Below are positions 17,361-26,597 of a stretch of DNA of 64,000 nt, piece by piece (the stretch's first letter is position 1; each line of letters starts with the position of its first letter). Made by a program: the position numbers and the translations under genes. Source of the stretch: Paenisporosarcina antarctica (lineage in GTDB: Bacteria > Bacillota > Bacilli > Bacillales_A > Planococcaceae); contig NZ_CP038015.1 of NCBI RefSeq assembly GCF_004367585.1, forward strand, positions 1,928,001 through 1,992,000, written 5' to 3'. The notes beneath the pieces were generated by a model. The model made no database searches. It was given only the letters and a program-made list of their open reading frames with translations, and was not told the DNA's origin.

Positions 17361-17391
17361 AAATAGCACTCTTAGCGAGTGCTATTTTTAT
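17360..17391. terminator. Bidirectional terminator between yqkD-like gene and yneF
   Basis: AAAATAGCACTC pairs with GAGTGCTATTTT over twelve bases with a five-base loop, flanked by A and T runs. It begins at the last base of the plus-strand hydrolase gene and reaches almost to the stop of the minus-strand yneF. Confidence 0.88.
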
Positions 17392-17606
17392 TTTTGCATT
17401 TTATTCATTTGATTCATCATTTGTTTAACTTGTTTTTCAGATGGTTTACGTCCCATTTGAGCCATCATCATTCGAAGCATTTGTTCATTAATTGGTGGGT
17501 TTTCTTTTAAGTACTTCATCATATATTTACGCGCAGCAAAGAAACCAATTGCAGCTCCAGCTACTAGCGCTAGAATAATTAATGAGATTGCTAATACTAA
17601 ATTCAA
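17388..17606 (-). CDS. yneF: UPF0154 membrane protein YneF
   Basis: The 72-residue protein has one N-terminal membrane segment with a small-residue pattern ([16 protein letters not shown]) and a basic, methionine-rich cytosolic tail starting [20 protein letters not shown]. This is the signature of the UPF0154 family represented by B. subtilis YneF. Function is unknown. It keeps its usual neighbourhood near sirA (yneE), tkt and the yneA-yneB-ynzC cluster. AAGGAGG lies upstream of the ATG. Confidence 0.9.
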   Translation of the reverse strand: MNLVLAISLIILALVAGAAIGFFAARKYMMKYLKENPPINEQMLRMMMAQMGRKPSEKQVKQMMNQMNKMQK

Positions 17607-17684
17607 TGTTGTCTTCCTCCTTCTCGGTGTATAACCAGAGTTTATATCTCCAAGAAGGATTATACAACAAAACCTTTCTTCTTA

Positions 17685-18140
17685 CTAGACGAAGTCTAGA
17701 ATTTCTGTAAATGAATGAATAGAGCCAATCTTAATAGGCTTTAACCAACCAAAAGATATCTCTTCTTGTTGAAATGCCATGTAACAATCACTTGAATCTG
17801 ATAAACCCGCAAATAGATCCAAATCGAGCATATGAGATCCCTTACACCAAACATGTAAACAGTAAGGATCGATTTTCATATGTATCGAACCTTTTAGCGG
17901 ATGTTCAAGTAATATTTTGTTATCATCTTGTTCTTTATGCGTAAACAAACGGCTCAGCTTTTTATCCAAACTCTTTTTGATTAATTCTTCATCAATTTTC
18001 TCACATACATAGGTCATTTCATTATGTTCTTGATCACTTTGTACATGTTCTTTCCCTAATAATTCTTGTAACATCTTTTCTCTACCTAATACGAATGGTT
18101 GGTAAGCTTTCTTAATATGAAAAATTTTATATGTTCGCAT
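17685..18140 (-). CDS. sirA: Sporulation inhibitor of replication SirA
   Basis: SirA (YneE) binds domain I of DnaA at the onset of sporulation to stop new rounds of replication. The 151-residue protein ends with ISFGWLKPIKIG, which corresponds to the conserved YGWLNPVK-type segment of SirA, and it begins with RTYKIFHIKKAY. Divergence elsewhere is high, as is usual for the family. The start at 18140 is chosen because GGGGGT lies seven bases before it, whereas the ATG 15 bases upstream falls inside that site. Position between yneF and tkt matches B. subtilis. Expression is expected under Spo0A, but I did not locate a clear box. Confidence 0.8.
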   Translation of the reverse strand: MRTYKIFHIKKAYQPFVLGREKMLQELLGKEHVQSDQEHNEMTYVCEKIDEELIKKSLDKKLSRLFTHKEQDDNKILLEHPLKGSIHMKIDPYCLHVWCKGSHMLDLDLFAGLSDSSDCYMAFQQEEISFGWLKPIKIGSIHSFTEILDFV

Positions 18141-18231
18141 ATGATATACCCCCATCTTTTAATTTAGTATAAAGGGTATTCATTGCTAAAGTTGTCGAAC
18201 TGCGACCGTTCTCCATCACTATTATTGACAG

Positions 18232-18272
18232 AAAAAAACAAGTAGTGGCGAATGCACACTACTTGTTTTTTA
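18232..18272 (-). terminator. tkt terminator
   Basis: AAACAAGTAGTG pairs with CACTACTTGTTT around a nine-base loop. It directly follows the tkt stop and runs into T residues on the minus strand. Confidence 0.88.
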
Positions 18273-18274
18273 AA

Positions 18275-20281
18275 TTAATTATTAAGTAAAGATTTCACTC
18301 GCGCTACCACGTTTTCTGTAGAGAAACCAAATTCTTTCATTACAATCTCCCCTGGTGCACTTGCGCCAAAGCGATCAATTGCTAAAATACTACCTTCATC
18401 GCCTGAGTAACGTTCCCAACCGAATGAAACGCCCATTTCAATCGCTAAACGTTTTTTCACGTTTTTTGGCAAGACGCTATTTTTATATTCAGCATCTTGT
18501 TTTTCAAAACGATCCCAAGAAGGCATAGAGATTACAGATACTTCAATTCCTTCTTCAGCTAATACATGTTGTGCATCGACTGCAAGCGAAACTTCAGAAC
18601 CTGTTGCTAATAATAGTACGTCTGCTTGTTCTTTATTCGCAGGAGATACCACATACGCTCCTCTAGCCACACCTTCAGCTGCAAGCTCTGCAGTGTGCTC
18701 AAGTACAGGTAAGTTTTGTCTAGATAATATTAATGCAGTTGGAATAGATTTAGATGACACAGCTAGCTTCCAAGCTTCAGCCGATTCGTTAGCGTCAGCA
18801 GGACGGATAACTGATAGATTCGGCATCGCGCGTAATGAAGCCAATTGTTCAACAGGTTCATGTGTAGGACCATCTTCACCAACAGCAATGCTATCATGTG
18901 TAAATACATACGTTACAGGAAGTCCCATTAAAGCTGATAGGCGCACAGCTGGTCGTACATAGTCGCTGAACACGAAGAATGTTCCACCAAACACATGTAA
19001 ACCACCGTGTAAGGCCATACCGTTTAAAGCAGCACCCATAGCAAATTCACGAACACCAAACCAAATGTTACGACCTTCATAAGAGTCACTAGAGAAATCA
19101 CCAGCACCTTTAATCGTCGTTTTATTTGAGCCAGCAAGATCCGCGCTTCCGCCAAAGAATGATGGGACAGTTTTAGCGATGGCATTCAACACATCACCAG
19201 AAGATGCACGTGTTGCAAGTGATTTTCCAGCTTCGTATACAGGAATTTCAGCATCATAGCTTTCAGGAAGCTGTCCTTTTATTGCTAGTGATAACTGTTC
19301 TGCAAGTTCAGGATACTCTTCTTTGTATGAGCTAAACAATTCATTCCATGATGCTTCATTAGCTCCTCCAAGTTGCTCTGCCGCTTCCTTGAAATTAGCA
19401 TACACTTCTTCAGGCACATGGAAATCTTCTTCAAATGTCCACTTGTAGCTTTCTTTTGTTAATAACGCTTCATCTTTACCTAATGGCATCCCGTGTGCAT
19501 CAGATTTACCTGATCGATTTGGAGATCCAAAACCAATAACCGTTTTAACTTCGATTAGAGTAGGCTGACCTTTATGGTTTTTAGCTGATTCAATTGCATT
19601 TGTTAAATCTTCAAGTGAGTTTCCATCTGCTACATGTAAATAGTTCCATCCGTAAGATTCAAAACGTTTTTGGATTTTTTCCGAGAATGATTTATTTAAA
19701 TCACCATCAAGAGAAATGTCATTGCTATCGTAAAGAACAATTAATTTATCCAATTGTAAATGACCAGCAAGTGAAATAGCTTCTGCTGCAACACCCTCCA
19801 TTAAGTCTCCATCACCACATAGAGCATACGTGAAATGATCTATAACTTCATGGTTAGGTTTATTGTATACTGCCGCTAAATGGCGCTCTGCCATAGCCAT
19901 ACCAACAGACATACCGATACCTTGTCCAAGTGGACCAGTTGTTGCTTCTACGCCTGAAGTATGACCAAACTCTGGATGACCTGGTGTTTTAGATTCCCAT
20001 TGTCTGAAATTTTTAATCTCTTCCATTGGAAGATCATATCCACCTAAGTGCAATAAGCTATATAGCAACATTGAACCGTGGCCAGCTGAAAGGACAAAAC
20101 GATCGCGATTAAACCAAGTAGGATTTTCAGGATTATGACGTAAATGCTTTGTCCAAAGTGTATAGGCCATTGGAGCAGCACCCATTGGTAACCCTGGATG
20201 ACCTGAGTTTGCTTTTTCAATTGCATCGATTGATAACGTACGAATAGTATTAATGGCTAACTGATCTAAGTTTTGAGACAT
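18275..20281 (-). CDS. tkt: Transketolase
   Basis: Transketolase moves two-carbon units between sugar phosphates in the pentose phosphate pathway, using thiamine diphosphate. The 668-residue protein shows the N-terminal [18 protein letters not shown] segment, the ThDP/Mg motif [14 protein letters not shown] followed by YDSNDIS, the middle-domain [20 protein letters not shown] with active-site histidine, and a normal C-terminal domain. The start at 20281 (MSQNLDQL) is chosen because AGAAAGGA lies eight bases before it. The ATG nine bases upstream lies inside that site. It is monocistronic, with its own terminator. Confidence 0.97.
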   Translation of the reverse strand: MSQNLDQLAINTIRTLSIDAIEKANSGHPGLPMGAAPMAYTLWTKHLRHNPENPTWFNRDRFVLSAGHGSMLLYSLLHLGGYDLPMEEIKNFRQWESKTPGHPEFGHTSGVEATTGPLGQGIGMSVGMAMAERHLAAVYNKPNHEVIDHFTYALCGDGDLMEGVAAEAISLAGHLQLDKLIVLYDSNDISLDGDLNKSFSEKIQKRFESYGWNYLHVADGNSLEDLTNAIESAKNHKGQPTLIEVKTVIGFGSPNRSGKSDAHGMPLGKDEALLTKESYKWTFEEDFHVPEEVYANFKEAAEQLGGANEASWNELFSSYKEEYPELAEQLSLAIKGQLPESYDAEIPVYEAGKSLATRASSGDVLNAIAKTVPSFFGGSADLAGSNKTTIKGAGDFSSDSYEGRNIWFGVREFAMGAALNGMALHGGLHVFGGTFFVFSDYVRPAVRLSALMGLPVTYVFTHDSIAVGEDGPTHEPVEQLASLRAMPNLSVIRPADANESAEAWKLAVSSKSIPTALILSRQNLPVLEHTAELAAEGVARGAYVVSPANKEQADVLLLATGSEVSLAVDAQHVLAEEGIEVSVISMPSWDRFEKQDAEYKNSVLPKNVKKRLAIEMGVSFGWERYSGDEGSILAIDRFGASAPGEIVMKEFGFSTENVVARVKSLLNN

Positions 20282-20370
20282 GTTTAACATCCTTTCTGAA
20301 ACAGAAGTTTTCTTCTCCCTTTAGTTTAGTCAACTTTTGACGAACTGACAATGGTTAATGAAATGTTGGT

Positions 20371-20604
20371 TTAATTCAGAAATTTCTTTTCTTTTATTGC
20401 TTTCACTTTTTCAGGGGTTACATCATTACCTTCTGGATCTATAACTGTCACGTTTTCAATCGTATTTTTCATGGATGAACGAAACGTTTCTAAATATTCT
20501 TTTCGTAATGACGTTTGTTCTTTGGCTTCCTCGAGTGTAAGACCAATTGATTTAGATTTTTTTGATAGCTCATTAATTCGGGCAATTTTATCTGAAGATA
20601 ACAT
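20371..20604 (-). CDS. ynzC: UPF0291 (DUF896) protein YnzC
   Basis: The 77-residue protein is a two-helix, charged protein containing KIARINELSKKSKSIGLTLE and EAKEQTSLRKEYLETFR, the signature of the DUF896 / UPF0291 family. Family members are small helical-hairpin proteins; in B. subtilis ynzC belongs to the SOS-induced yneA-yneB-ynzC cluster, but the molecular role is unknown. Length is identical to the B. subtilis protein. An AAGGTG site lies before the ATG. A terminator between yneB and this gene suggests it is only partly cotranscribed with yneAB. Confidence 0.93.
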   Translation of the reverse strand: MLSSDKIARINELSKKSKSIGLTLEEAKEQTSLRKEYLETFRSSMKNTIENVTVIDPEGNDVTPEKVKAIKEKKFLN

Positions 20605-20646
20605 TAGTTCACACCTTTCTTTTAATAATCTTCTTAAACGGTATGC

Positions 20647-21647
<1,001 letters not shown>

Positions 21648-21665
21648 ATGAGTTCCTCCTCTAAT

Positions 21666-21679
21666 CGAATGTCTGTTCG
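21666..21679. promoter_or_regulatory. LexA box 1 (yneA proximal)
   Basis: CGAATGTCTGTTCG differs from the Bacillus consensus CGAACNNNNGTTCG at one position. It lies between the yneA -10 and the yneA start. Confidence 0.8.
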
Positions 21680-21694
21680 CAAATGTATATCCTC

Positions 21695-21724
21695 ACTATA
21701 AACCGAACACACGTTTCTTGTCAA
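21695..21724 (-). promoter_or_regulatory. Sigma-A promoter of yneA with LexA box in the spacer
   Basis: On the minus strand a perfect TTGACA (21724 to 21719) is followed after 18 bases by TATAGT (21700 to 21695). The LexA box CGAACACACGTTTC at 21704-21717 fills the spacer, so LexA binding would occlude polymerase. Confidence 0.85.
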
Positions 21725-21732
21725 CAATAATT

Positions 21733-21746
21733 AGAACCTATGTTTG
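21733..21746. promoter_or_regulatory. LexA box 3 (lexA proximal)
   Basis: AGAACCTATGTTTG fits the LexA dyad with one substitution in each half. It overlaps the -35 of the lexA promoter, consistent with autorepression. Confidence 0.7.
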
Positions 21747-21772
21747 CATATATTACTAGCAATTGTTATACT
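21744..21772 (+). promoter_or_regulatory. Sigma-A promoter of lexA
   Basis: TTGCAT is followed after exactly 17 bases by TATACT. The -10 ends 44 bases before the lexA start codon. Confidence 0.75.
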
Positions 21773-21816
21773 AAACTTAGTTAAATGAGGCAAACTATTA
21801 GGTGGAGGTGAACTGG

Positions 21817-22437
21817 TTGAAAAAAGTATCTAAACGACAAGAAGATATATTGGCTTTTATTAAAGATGAAGTTCGAAGAAAAGGATATCCGCCATCTGTA
21901 AGAGAAATTGGGGAAGCTGTAGGTCTTGCATCTAGTTCTACAGTTCATGGTCATTTAGCACGACTAGAAAGCAAAGGATTAATTAGACGGGATCCTACCA
22001 AACCAAGAGCTATTGAGATTTTAGAGATTGATAACTTAAATGATTTAAGACCAAACGTGATAAATGTTCCATTAATAGGTAAGGTTACTGCTGGATTGCC
22101 TATCACAGCTATTGAAAATATTGAAGAGTTTTTCCCACTGCCTGAAACATTCGGAACTTCAGAAGATAATCTATTTATGCTTGAAATCATGGGAAATAGT
22201 ATGATAGAAGCTGGCATTTTAAATGGGGATTACGTTGTTGTAAAACAGCAGCAAACTGCAAATAATGGGGATATCGTTGTTGCTATGACTGAAGAAGACG
22301 AAGCAACAGTAAAACGCTTTTTTAAAGAAGAATCATATTTCAGACTTCAACCTGAAAATTCCTCTATGGAGCCAATTATTGTTGAACAAGTGTCGATTTT
22401 AGGAAAAGTTGTAGGTGTTTATCGTCATATCCACTAA
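21817..22437 (+). CDS. lexA: LexA repressor (SOS regulator)
   Basis: LexA represses DNA-damage genes and cleaves itself when RecA filaments form. The winged helix lies in [20 protein letters not shown]; the Ala-Gly cleavage site in [11 protein letters not shown]; the catalytic serine in [12 protein letters not shown] and the lysine in [12 protein letters not shown]. All are intact in about 206 residues. The start is a TTG at 21817 (LKKVSKRQ), eight bases after GGAGG. An in-frame GTG at 21802 lies within that ribosome binding site. It is divergent from yneA, with three LexA boxes between them. Confidence 0.97.
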   Translation: MKKVSKRQEDILAFIKDEVRRKGYPPSVREIGEAVGLASSSTVHGHLARLESKGLIRRDPTKPRAIEILEIDNLNDLRPNVINVPLIGKVTAGLPITAIENIEEFFPLPETFGTSEDNLFMLEIMGNSMIEAGILNGDYVVVKQQQTANNGDIVVAMTEEDEATVKRFFKEESYFRLQPENSSMEPIIVEQVSILGKVVGVYRHIH

Positions 22438-22440
22438 ATA

Positions 22441-22484
22441 AATTGAAATCCTCTTACACGCAAAGTGTAAGAGGATTTCAATTT
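22441..22484 (+). terminator. lexA terminator
   Basis: A perfect 19-base inverted repeat (22441-22459 with 22465-22483) begins just after the lexA stop. The following tract is AT-rich (TTATTATT) rather than pure T. Confidence 0.8.
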
Positions 22485-22516
22485 ATTATTAATAACTATA
22501 CCATTTCGTAAAATTA

Positions 22517-22582
22517 TGCTATAATAAATTTGAGCCGATATCACGCCGACTGACATTTCCATCTTCAGTCGGCCTTTTTGTG
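22517..22582 (+). ncRNA. Candidate small RNA convergent with the holin gene
   Basis: An extended -10 (TGCTATAAT, 22517-22525) is followed within about 55 bases by a nine-pair stem, GCCGACTGA with TCAGTCGGC, and a T-run. No ORF of meaningful length fits between them, so a short untranslated RNA is the simplest reading. Its terminator ends about 40 bases from the stop of the convergent holin gene. The -35 is poor. It could instead be a second terminator behind lexA. Confidence 0.4.
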
Positions 22583-22622
22583 GGTTTTTTTCTACTATTT
22601 AATCCGTTCTTCCTCACTTTAA

Positions 22623-22880
22623 TTATTTTAATCCTTTATCTTTTAAAAATTGAGTATTTCGTCTTGCTTTAAAGCGTACATCATTGTTTTTCCACCAAGC
22701 CCAAATGGATGCTGCAAATGCGATAAAAACAGTAACCGTCACTTCAGTTTCTTCATTAGTAAATGGCAAAGGACTATAACCTTTCATTACCAAATACTGA
22801 TTTATCCAAGCTAATAAAAGGATAACCGTCCGAACAAGCATGATCTTGTCAAACGGGGCTTGATTCTTCTTTTCACTCAA
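22623..22880 (-). CDS. SPP1-type phage holin family protein
   Basis: The 85-residue protein has two membrane segments (about residues 12-30 and 46-63) and the family pattern KIMLVRTVILLLAWINQYLV, then SIWAWWKNNDVRFKARRNTQ with a basic tail. This fits the SPP1 holin family, whose members permeabilise the membrane to release endolysin. No endolysin or other phage gene adjoins it, so it is an orphan. A very GA-rich ribosome binding site (GGAGGAGGAGGTAGGG) precedes the ATG. Its role on the chromosome is unknown; it could be domesticated or a phage remnant. Confidence 0.75.
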   Translation of the reverse strand: MSEKKNQAPFDKIMLVRTVILLLAWINQYLVMKGYSPLPFTNEETEVTVTVFIAFAASIWAWWKNNDVRFKARRNTQFLKDKGLK

Positions 22881-23040
22881 TTACCCTACCTCCTCCTCCT
22901 CCTTTGCTTACTTTATTTTATGTATTAAGGTTTTAAAATAGTATTGATTTCATTTTATTTTTTTAACCTTTAAAATATTTATACGATTTTTCATAATTGA
23001 GTCAATTTAATAATGAAAAATCTAGGAATAAAATCCGAAC
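22881..23040. other. Start of the holin-rlmN intergenic region
   Basis: The 443 bases between the holin gene and rlmN contain an AT-rich part here, then the GC-rich repeat at 23041-23165, an AT-rich linker, and the rlmN terminator. No ORF is supported. Confidence 0.4.
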
Positions 23041-23165
23041 AAACTAGATTTCCGCTCCATGCGGACGCTTTCCGTGGGGCACGACTTCAATTTCCTCGTC
23101 ACTGCGTTCCTGCGGGGCTTTCAGTTCGTGCTAGTCCCACATGAGTCGCCGCATTGCGCTACAAT
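23041..23165. repeat. Bacilli interspersed GC-rich repeat element
   Basis: About 125 bases of markedly higher GC content lie in AT-rich surroundings. They contain TTTCCGCTCCATGCGGACGC, GTTCCTGCGGGGCTTTCAG and GAGTCGCCGCATTGCGCTAC. From memory this pattern recurs in intergenic regions of many Bacillaceae and Planococcaceae as a noncoding element with several small inverted repeats. Only one copy is seen in this window. Origin and function are unknown. Confidence 0.7.
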
Positions 23166-23269
23166 CAACCATACTTGACTAAAATAAAAATTAATATAAA
23201 AAGCAATTAAATGTTCGTGTTTATTATAGAATTGAGGAGTTATGAAATTGACTCGATTAATTAAAATTG

Positions 23270-23312
23270 AAAAAACGAAAATCGTCCCTACAATGAGAGA
23301 CGATTTTCGTTA
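23270..23312 (-). terminator. rlmN terminator
   Basis: AACGAAAATCGTC pairs with GACGATTTTCGTT (13 pairs) and continues into six T residues on the minus strand, about 15 bases beyond the rlmN stop. Confidence 0.88.
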
Positions 23313-23323
23313 GTCCTTATAAT

Positions 23324-24394
23324 TCATATTTTAGCTTTATCAGCTTTTTTAATTTGCTTACTTCTTAACTGGCCACAAGCAGCGTCAATATCAGCTCCCT
23401 GTTCATGGCGAACACCGCAGTTAATTCCCTTTTTCTTAAGCGCATTATAAAATGCAGTAATTGCTTCAGGGGTACTTTGTTGGTATTGCCCATGTTCATC
23501 AACCGGGTTATACGGAATTAAATTAACATAAGAAAGATGACGCTTGTTTTCAAGTAGTTTCGCAAGACCCCAAGCTTCTTCCACATGGTCATTAACGTCA
23601 CGCAAAAGAATATATTCGAACGTAATTCTTCGGTTCGTTTTTTTCAAATAATAATCAATTGCATCCATTAGTTTTTCAATTGGATATGCTTTATTAATCT
23701 TCATAATACGTGTACGCAATTCATTTGTCGGTGCATGAATTGAGATCGCCAAATTCACTTGAAGTCCTTCATCTGCGTAATCGTAAATTTTCGGAACAAT
23801 TCCACTTGTCGATACAGTAATGTGACGAGCACCTATTGCAAGGCCTTTTTGTGAGTTAACAATGTTTAAGAAGCCCATTAAGTTCGTGTAGTTATCAAAT
23901 GGCTCGCCGATCCCCATTACGACAATATGACTTACTCGTTCTTCTTTTTCCAATTCATCAAGATGTTGTTGCACTTTCATGATCTGCTCAACGATTTCAC
24001 CTGCTGATAAATCACGGCTTTTCTTCAATAATCCACTCGCGCAAAAACTGCAACCAATGTTACATCCTACTTGAGTAGTAACACATACTGATAAACCATA
24101 CTTAAATCTCATTAAAACTGTTTCAATTAAATTTCCGTCTTCCATCTTAAATAAGAACTTAATTGTTCCGTCTGCTGATTCCTGTTTCACACTTTCTTCA
24201 AGTGTATAAAACACAAAGTTTTCTTCAAGTAATTCAATACACTCTTTACTGACATTATTCATATGTGAAAAATCGGTAATTCGTTTAATATATAACCAAT
24301 CCCAAATTTGCTCAGCTCGGTATTTTTTTTGTCCGTTATCTAAAAGCCACACTGTCAGCTGTTCTAATGTTAATCCAAAAATAGATTTTTTCAT
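23324..24394 (-). CDS. rlmN: Radical SAM 23S rRNA (adenine2503-C2) methyltransferase
   Basis: RlmN uses two SAM molecules to methylate C2 of A2503 in 23S rRNA and of A37 in some tRNAs. The 356-residue protein has the radical SAM cluster in [13 protein letters not shown], the GIGEPFDNY motif, [15 protein letters not shown] and the C-terminal catalytic cysteine in [13 protein letters not shown]. The segment after the cluster reads [14 protein letters not shown] rather than the TLGGLKRNL form of B. subtilis; this resembles the streptococcal/enterococcal type. It also stands alone, not beside prpC-prkC, so it may be a second RlmN. Cfr activity (C8) is less likely from the motifs. Confidence 0.9.
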   Translation of the reverse strand: MKKSIFGLTLEQLTVWLLDNGQKKYRAEQIWDWLYIKRITDFSHMNNVSKECIELLEENFVFYTLEESVKQESADGTIKFLFKMEDGNLIETVLMRFKYGLSVCVTTQVGCNIGCSFCASGLLKKSRDLSAGEIVEQIMKVQQHLDELEKEERVSHIVVMGIGEPFDNYTNLMGFLNIVNSQKGLAIGARHITVSTSGIVPKIYDYADEGLQVNLAISIHAPTNELRTRIMKINKAYPIEKLMDAIDYYLKKTNRRITFEYILLRDVNDHVEEAWGLAKLLENKRHLSYVNLIPYNPVDEHGQYQQSTPEAITAFYNALKKKGINCGVRHEQGADIDAACGQLRSKQIKKADKAKI

Positions 24395-24666
24395 TTTGAT
24401 GCCCTCTTTTCATAAACCAAAATCAGTAATATTCATTCTACTAGAAACAACCATACATAACAACTGACTGAATTTTCAAAGCATAATTTCGTAACAATTA
24501 ATAGGAAAAGCCAACTTTTCCTATTTACAAAAAAAAAAATACTAATCGTGTTTATTATTATGAACTCAAATTTAACGTTTATTCGTTAGTGTGGATATTT
24601 TTGCATATCCATTCTTTATTTAGTGACGAGCTACGCCCTCAAGGTAAAAAGAGGTATTCTTACAAA
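24395..24666. other. Intergenic region between glnA and rlmN
   Basis: About 330 AT-rich bases separate the rlmN start from the glnA stop. Apart from the glnA terminator listed next, I see no ORF, repeat or RNA motif. The rlmN promoter presumably lies here but no strong -35/-10 pair was picked out. Confidence 0.4.
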
Positions 24667-24702
24667 ACACAAAACCCCACTATTTAAGTAGGGTTTTGTG
24701 TT
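24667..24702 (-). terminator. glnRA terminator
   Basis: ACACAAAACCC and GGGTTTTGTGT flank a further short ACT/AGT stem, forming a hairpin about 25 bases beyond the glnA stop. The trailing tract on the minus strand is T-rich with one G. Confidence 0.75.
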
Positions 24703-24727
24703 GACAACTATATAATTACCTTAAATA

Positions 24728-26062
24728 TTAATACATTTTCAAATATTGTTCGCGTTCCCATGGGTGTACAGATGCTCTAAACATATCCCATTCAATTTCT
24801 TTGGAATCTACGAAGTTTGCATAAATATGCTCACCTAACGCTTCACGAATTGTTTCATTTTTTTCAAGTTCTATTAAAGCAGCATATAAGTCGGCCGGAA
24901 GATCTTCAACCCCATTTGCACGACGCTCTTGTTTGTTCATAACATAGATGTTGCGGTCAACTGCTGGAGGTGGTGTTAATTTATTTTTAATACCATCAAG
25001 TCCAGCTTTCAAGATGACTGCCATCGCAAGATATGGATTAGCAGCTGGGTCAACTGAACGTACTTCTACTCTAGTACTTACTCCACGAGAAGAAGGAATA
25101 CGAATAAGTGGACTACGGTTTTGTGCAGACCAAGCAACATAACAAGGTGCTTCGTACCCTGGCACTAAACGTTTGTATGAATTAACCGTTGGATTCGTAA
25201 TTGCTGTAAAGCCTTGTACATGCTTCAAAATACCTGCCATGAATTGATAAGCTGTTTCGCTTAATTTCAAGTCTGCATTCTCATCATAGAACGCATTGTC
25301 TTTACCATTAAATAACGACACGTTCATATGCATTCCTGATCCATTGACACCGAATAATGGTTTTGGCATAAATGTCGCGTGCAAACCATGTTTACGTGCA
25401 ATGGTTTTAACTACTAATTTAAATGTTTGTATATTATCACAAGCTGTCACTGCATCTGCATATTTAAAATCAATTTCATGTTGTCCTGGAGCTACTTCAT
25501 GGTGAGATGCTTCGATTTCAAAGCCCATCTCCTCTAATTCTAGAACTATATCACGACGGCAATTTTCTCCTAAATCCATTGGTGCTAAATCAAAATATCC
25601 ACCAGTGTCATTTAGTTCAAGTGTTGGTTCACCACGTTCATCTAATTTGAATAGGAAGAATTCCGGTTCAGGTCCTAAATTAAAATCTGTAAAACCGAAT
25701 TCTTTCATTTCTTTTAAAACACGTTTTAAATTACTGCGTGGATCTCCTTTGAATGGTGAACCATCAGCTTTATTTACGTCACAGATTAAACGAGCCACTT
25801 TCCCTTTTCCAGTAATCCACGGGAATACAACCCACGTGTTTAAATCTGGAACTAAATACATATCTGACTCTTCAATGCGGACGAATCCTTCAATTGAAGA
25901 ACCATCAAACATCATTTTATCATCGAGTGCTTTTTCAAGCTGGCTTACAGGTATCTCAACATTTTTAATCGTTCCAAGAATATCTGTGAATTGTAAACGT
26001 ATAAAATTAACTTCTTGTTCTTTTACAAACTTATGAATGTCGTCTTTAGTGTACTTGCTCAC
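24728..26062 (-). CDS. glnA: Glutamine synthetase, type I-alpha
   Basis: GlnA makes glutamine from glutamate, ammonia and ATP and forms a dodecamer. The 444-residue length is exactly the Bacillus GSI-alpha size; the 25-residue insert and adenylylation site of GSI-beta are absent. Seen motifs are [20 protein letters not shown], the ATP loop [39 protein letters not shown], and [17 protein letters not shown]. In Bacillus the feedback-inhibited enzyme also controls GlnR and TnrA by direct binding. It is the second gene of glnRA, about 40 bases after glnR. Confidence 0.98.
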   Translation of the reverse strand: MSKYTKDDIHKFVKEQEVNFIRLQFTDILGTIKNVEIPVSQLEKALDDKMMFDGSSIEGFVRIEESDMYLVPDLNTWVVFPWITGKGKVARLICDVNKADGSPFKGDPRSNLKRVLKEMKEFGFTDFNLGPEPEFFLFKLDERGEPTLELNDTGGYFDLAPMDLGENCRRDIVLELEEMGFEIEASHHEVAPGQHEIDFKYADAVTACDNIQTFKLVVKTIARKHGLHATFMPKPLFGVNGSGMHMNVSLFNGKDNAFYDENADLKLSETAYQFMAGILKHVQGFTAITNPTVNSYKRLVPGYEAPCYVAWSAQNRSPLIRIPSSRGVSTRVEVRSVDPAANPYLAMAVILKAGLDGIKNKLTPPPAVDRNIYVMNKQERRANGVEDLPADLYAALIELEKNETIREALGEHIYANFVDSKEIEWDMFRASVHPWEREQYLKMY

Positions 26063-26104
26063 TTCTTGTCACTCTCCTATAATTTTAATTTATAATTGCT
26101 CGCT

Positions 26105-26485
26105 TTAATGATAAAAACGAGATAAATCACCTTGTCTTAAAGAAGCCTTTTGCATTCTTCCTGCCTGTTGCATTTCAACACGCAAGAAACTTCGTAGTTC
26201 CTTGTCTGTCATCTGGGCTTTCTTTTCAGCGATGAGGGGCTGGTTTTTCATTTCAAATATTTTTTTAATTCCAGCCATATTAATGCCTTGCTCAAGAAAA
26301 TCTTTAATCTCAAGTAAAGTGTCGACATCAATTAATGAAAACATCCGTCGATTACCATCTGTACGTGCTGGGTTAATTAAATCATGATCTTCATAATAGC
26401 GAATTTGTCTGGCAGTCAATTCTGTGAGCTGCATGACAATGCTAATTGGGAGCAAGGGCATCGTTCTTCTTAGTTGTTGACTCAC
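26105..26485 (-). CDS. glnR: MerR-family nitrogen repressor GlnR
   Basis: GlnR represses glnRA and other nitrogen genes when nitrogen is plentiful. The MerR-type helix-turn-helix reads VMQLTELTARQIRYYEDHDL near the N-terminus, followed by GNRRMFSLIDVDTLLEIKDF; the autoinhibitory C-terminal tail ends LRQGDLSRFYH, close to the B. subtilis ending. The start is a GTG at 26485 (SQQLRRTMPLLP), eight bases after GGAGG; an in-frame GTG 21 bases upstream has no such site. A perfect GlnR/TnrA dyad and a second palindrome overlap its promoter. Confidence 0.95.
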   Translation of the reverse strand: MSQQLRRTMPLLPISIVMQLTELTARQIRYYEDHDLINPARTDGNRRMFSLIDVDTLLEIKDFLEQGINMAGIKKIFEMKNQPLIAEKKAQMTDKELRSFLRVEMQQAGRMQKASLRQGDLSRFYH

Positions 26486-26513
26486 ATGACTCACCTCCGC
26501 TTTCACAATTCTT

Positions 26514-26542
26514 ATCTTACATTATGTAAGGTTTCGTGTCAA
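26514..26542 (-). promoter_or_regulatory. glnRA promoter
   Basis: On the minus strand TTGACA (26542 to 26537) and TAAGAT (26519 to 26514) are separated by 17 bases. The palindrome CTTACATTATGTAAG (26516-26530) occupies the spacer and -10 and may be the second GlnR operator. Confidence 0.75.
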
Positions 26543-26547
26543 TAATA

Positions 26548-26564
26548 TGTTACATTACCTAACA
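26548..26564. promoter_or_regulatory. GlnR/TnrA operator
   Basis: TGTTACATTACCTAACA matches TGTNAN7TNACA perfectly. It sits immediately upstream of the glnRA -35, the same layout as in B. subtilis where GlnR autoregulates. Confidence 0.85.
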
Positions 26565-26597
26565 CCGAAAAATATTCTTAAATCAGAAATATACACC

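Noticed and set aside
22623-22880. Prophage
   Set aside because: A holin family gene is present, but no integrase, terminase, portal, capsid or endolysin gene is adjacent, so only an orphan gene is reported.
25605-26036. 143-codon plus-strand frame inside glnA
   Set aside because: This is a shadow of glnA on the opposite strand; glnA motifs are intact throughout.
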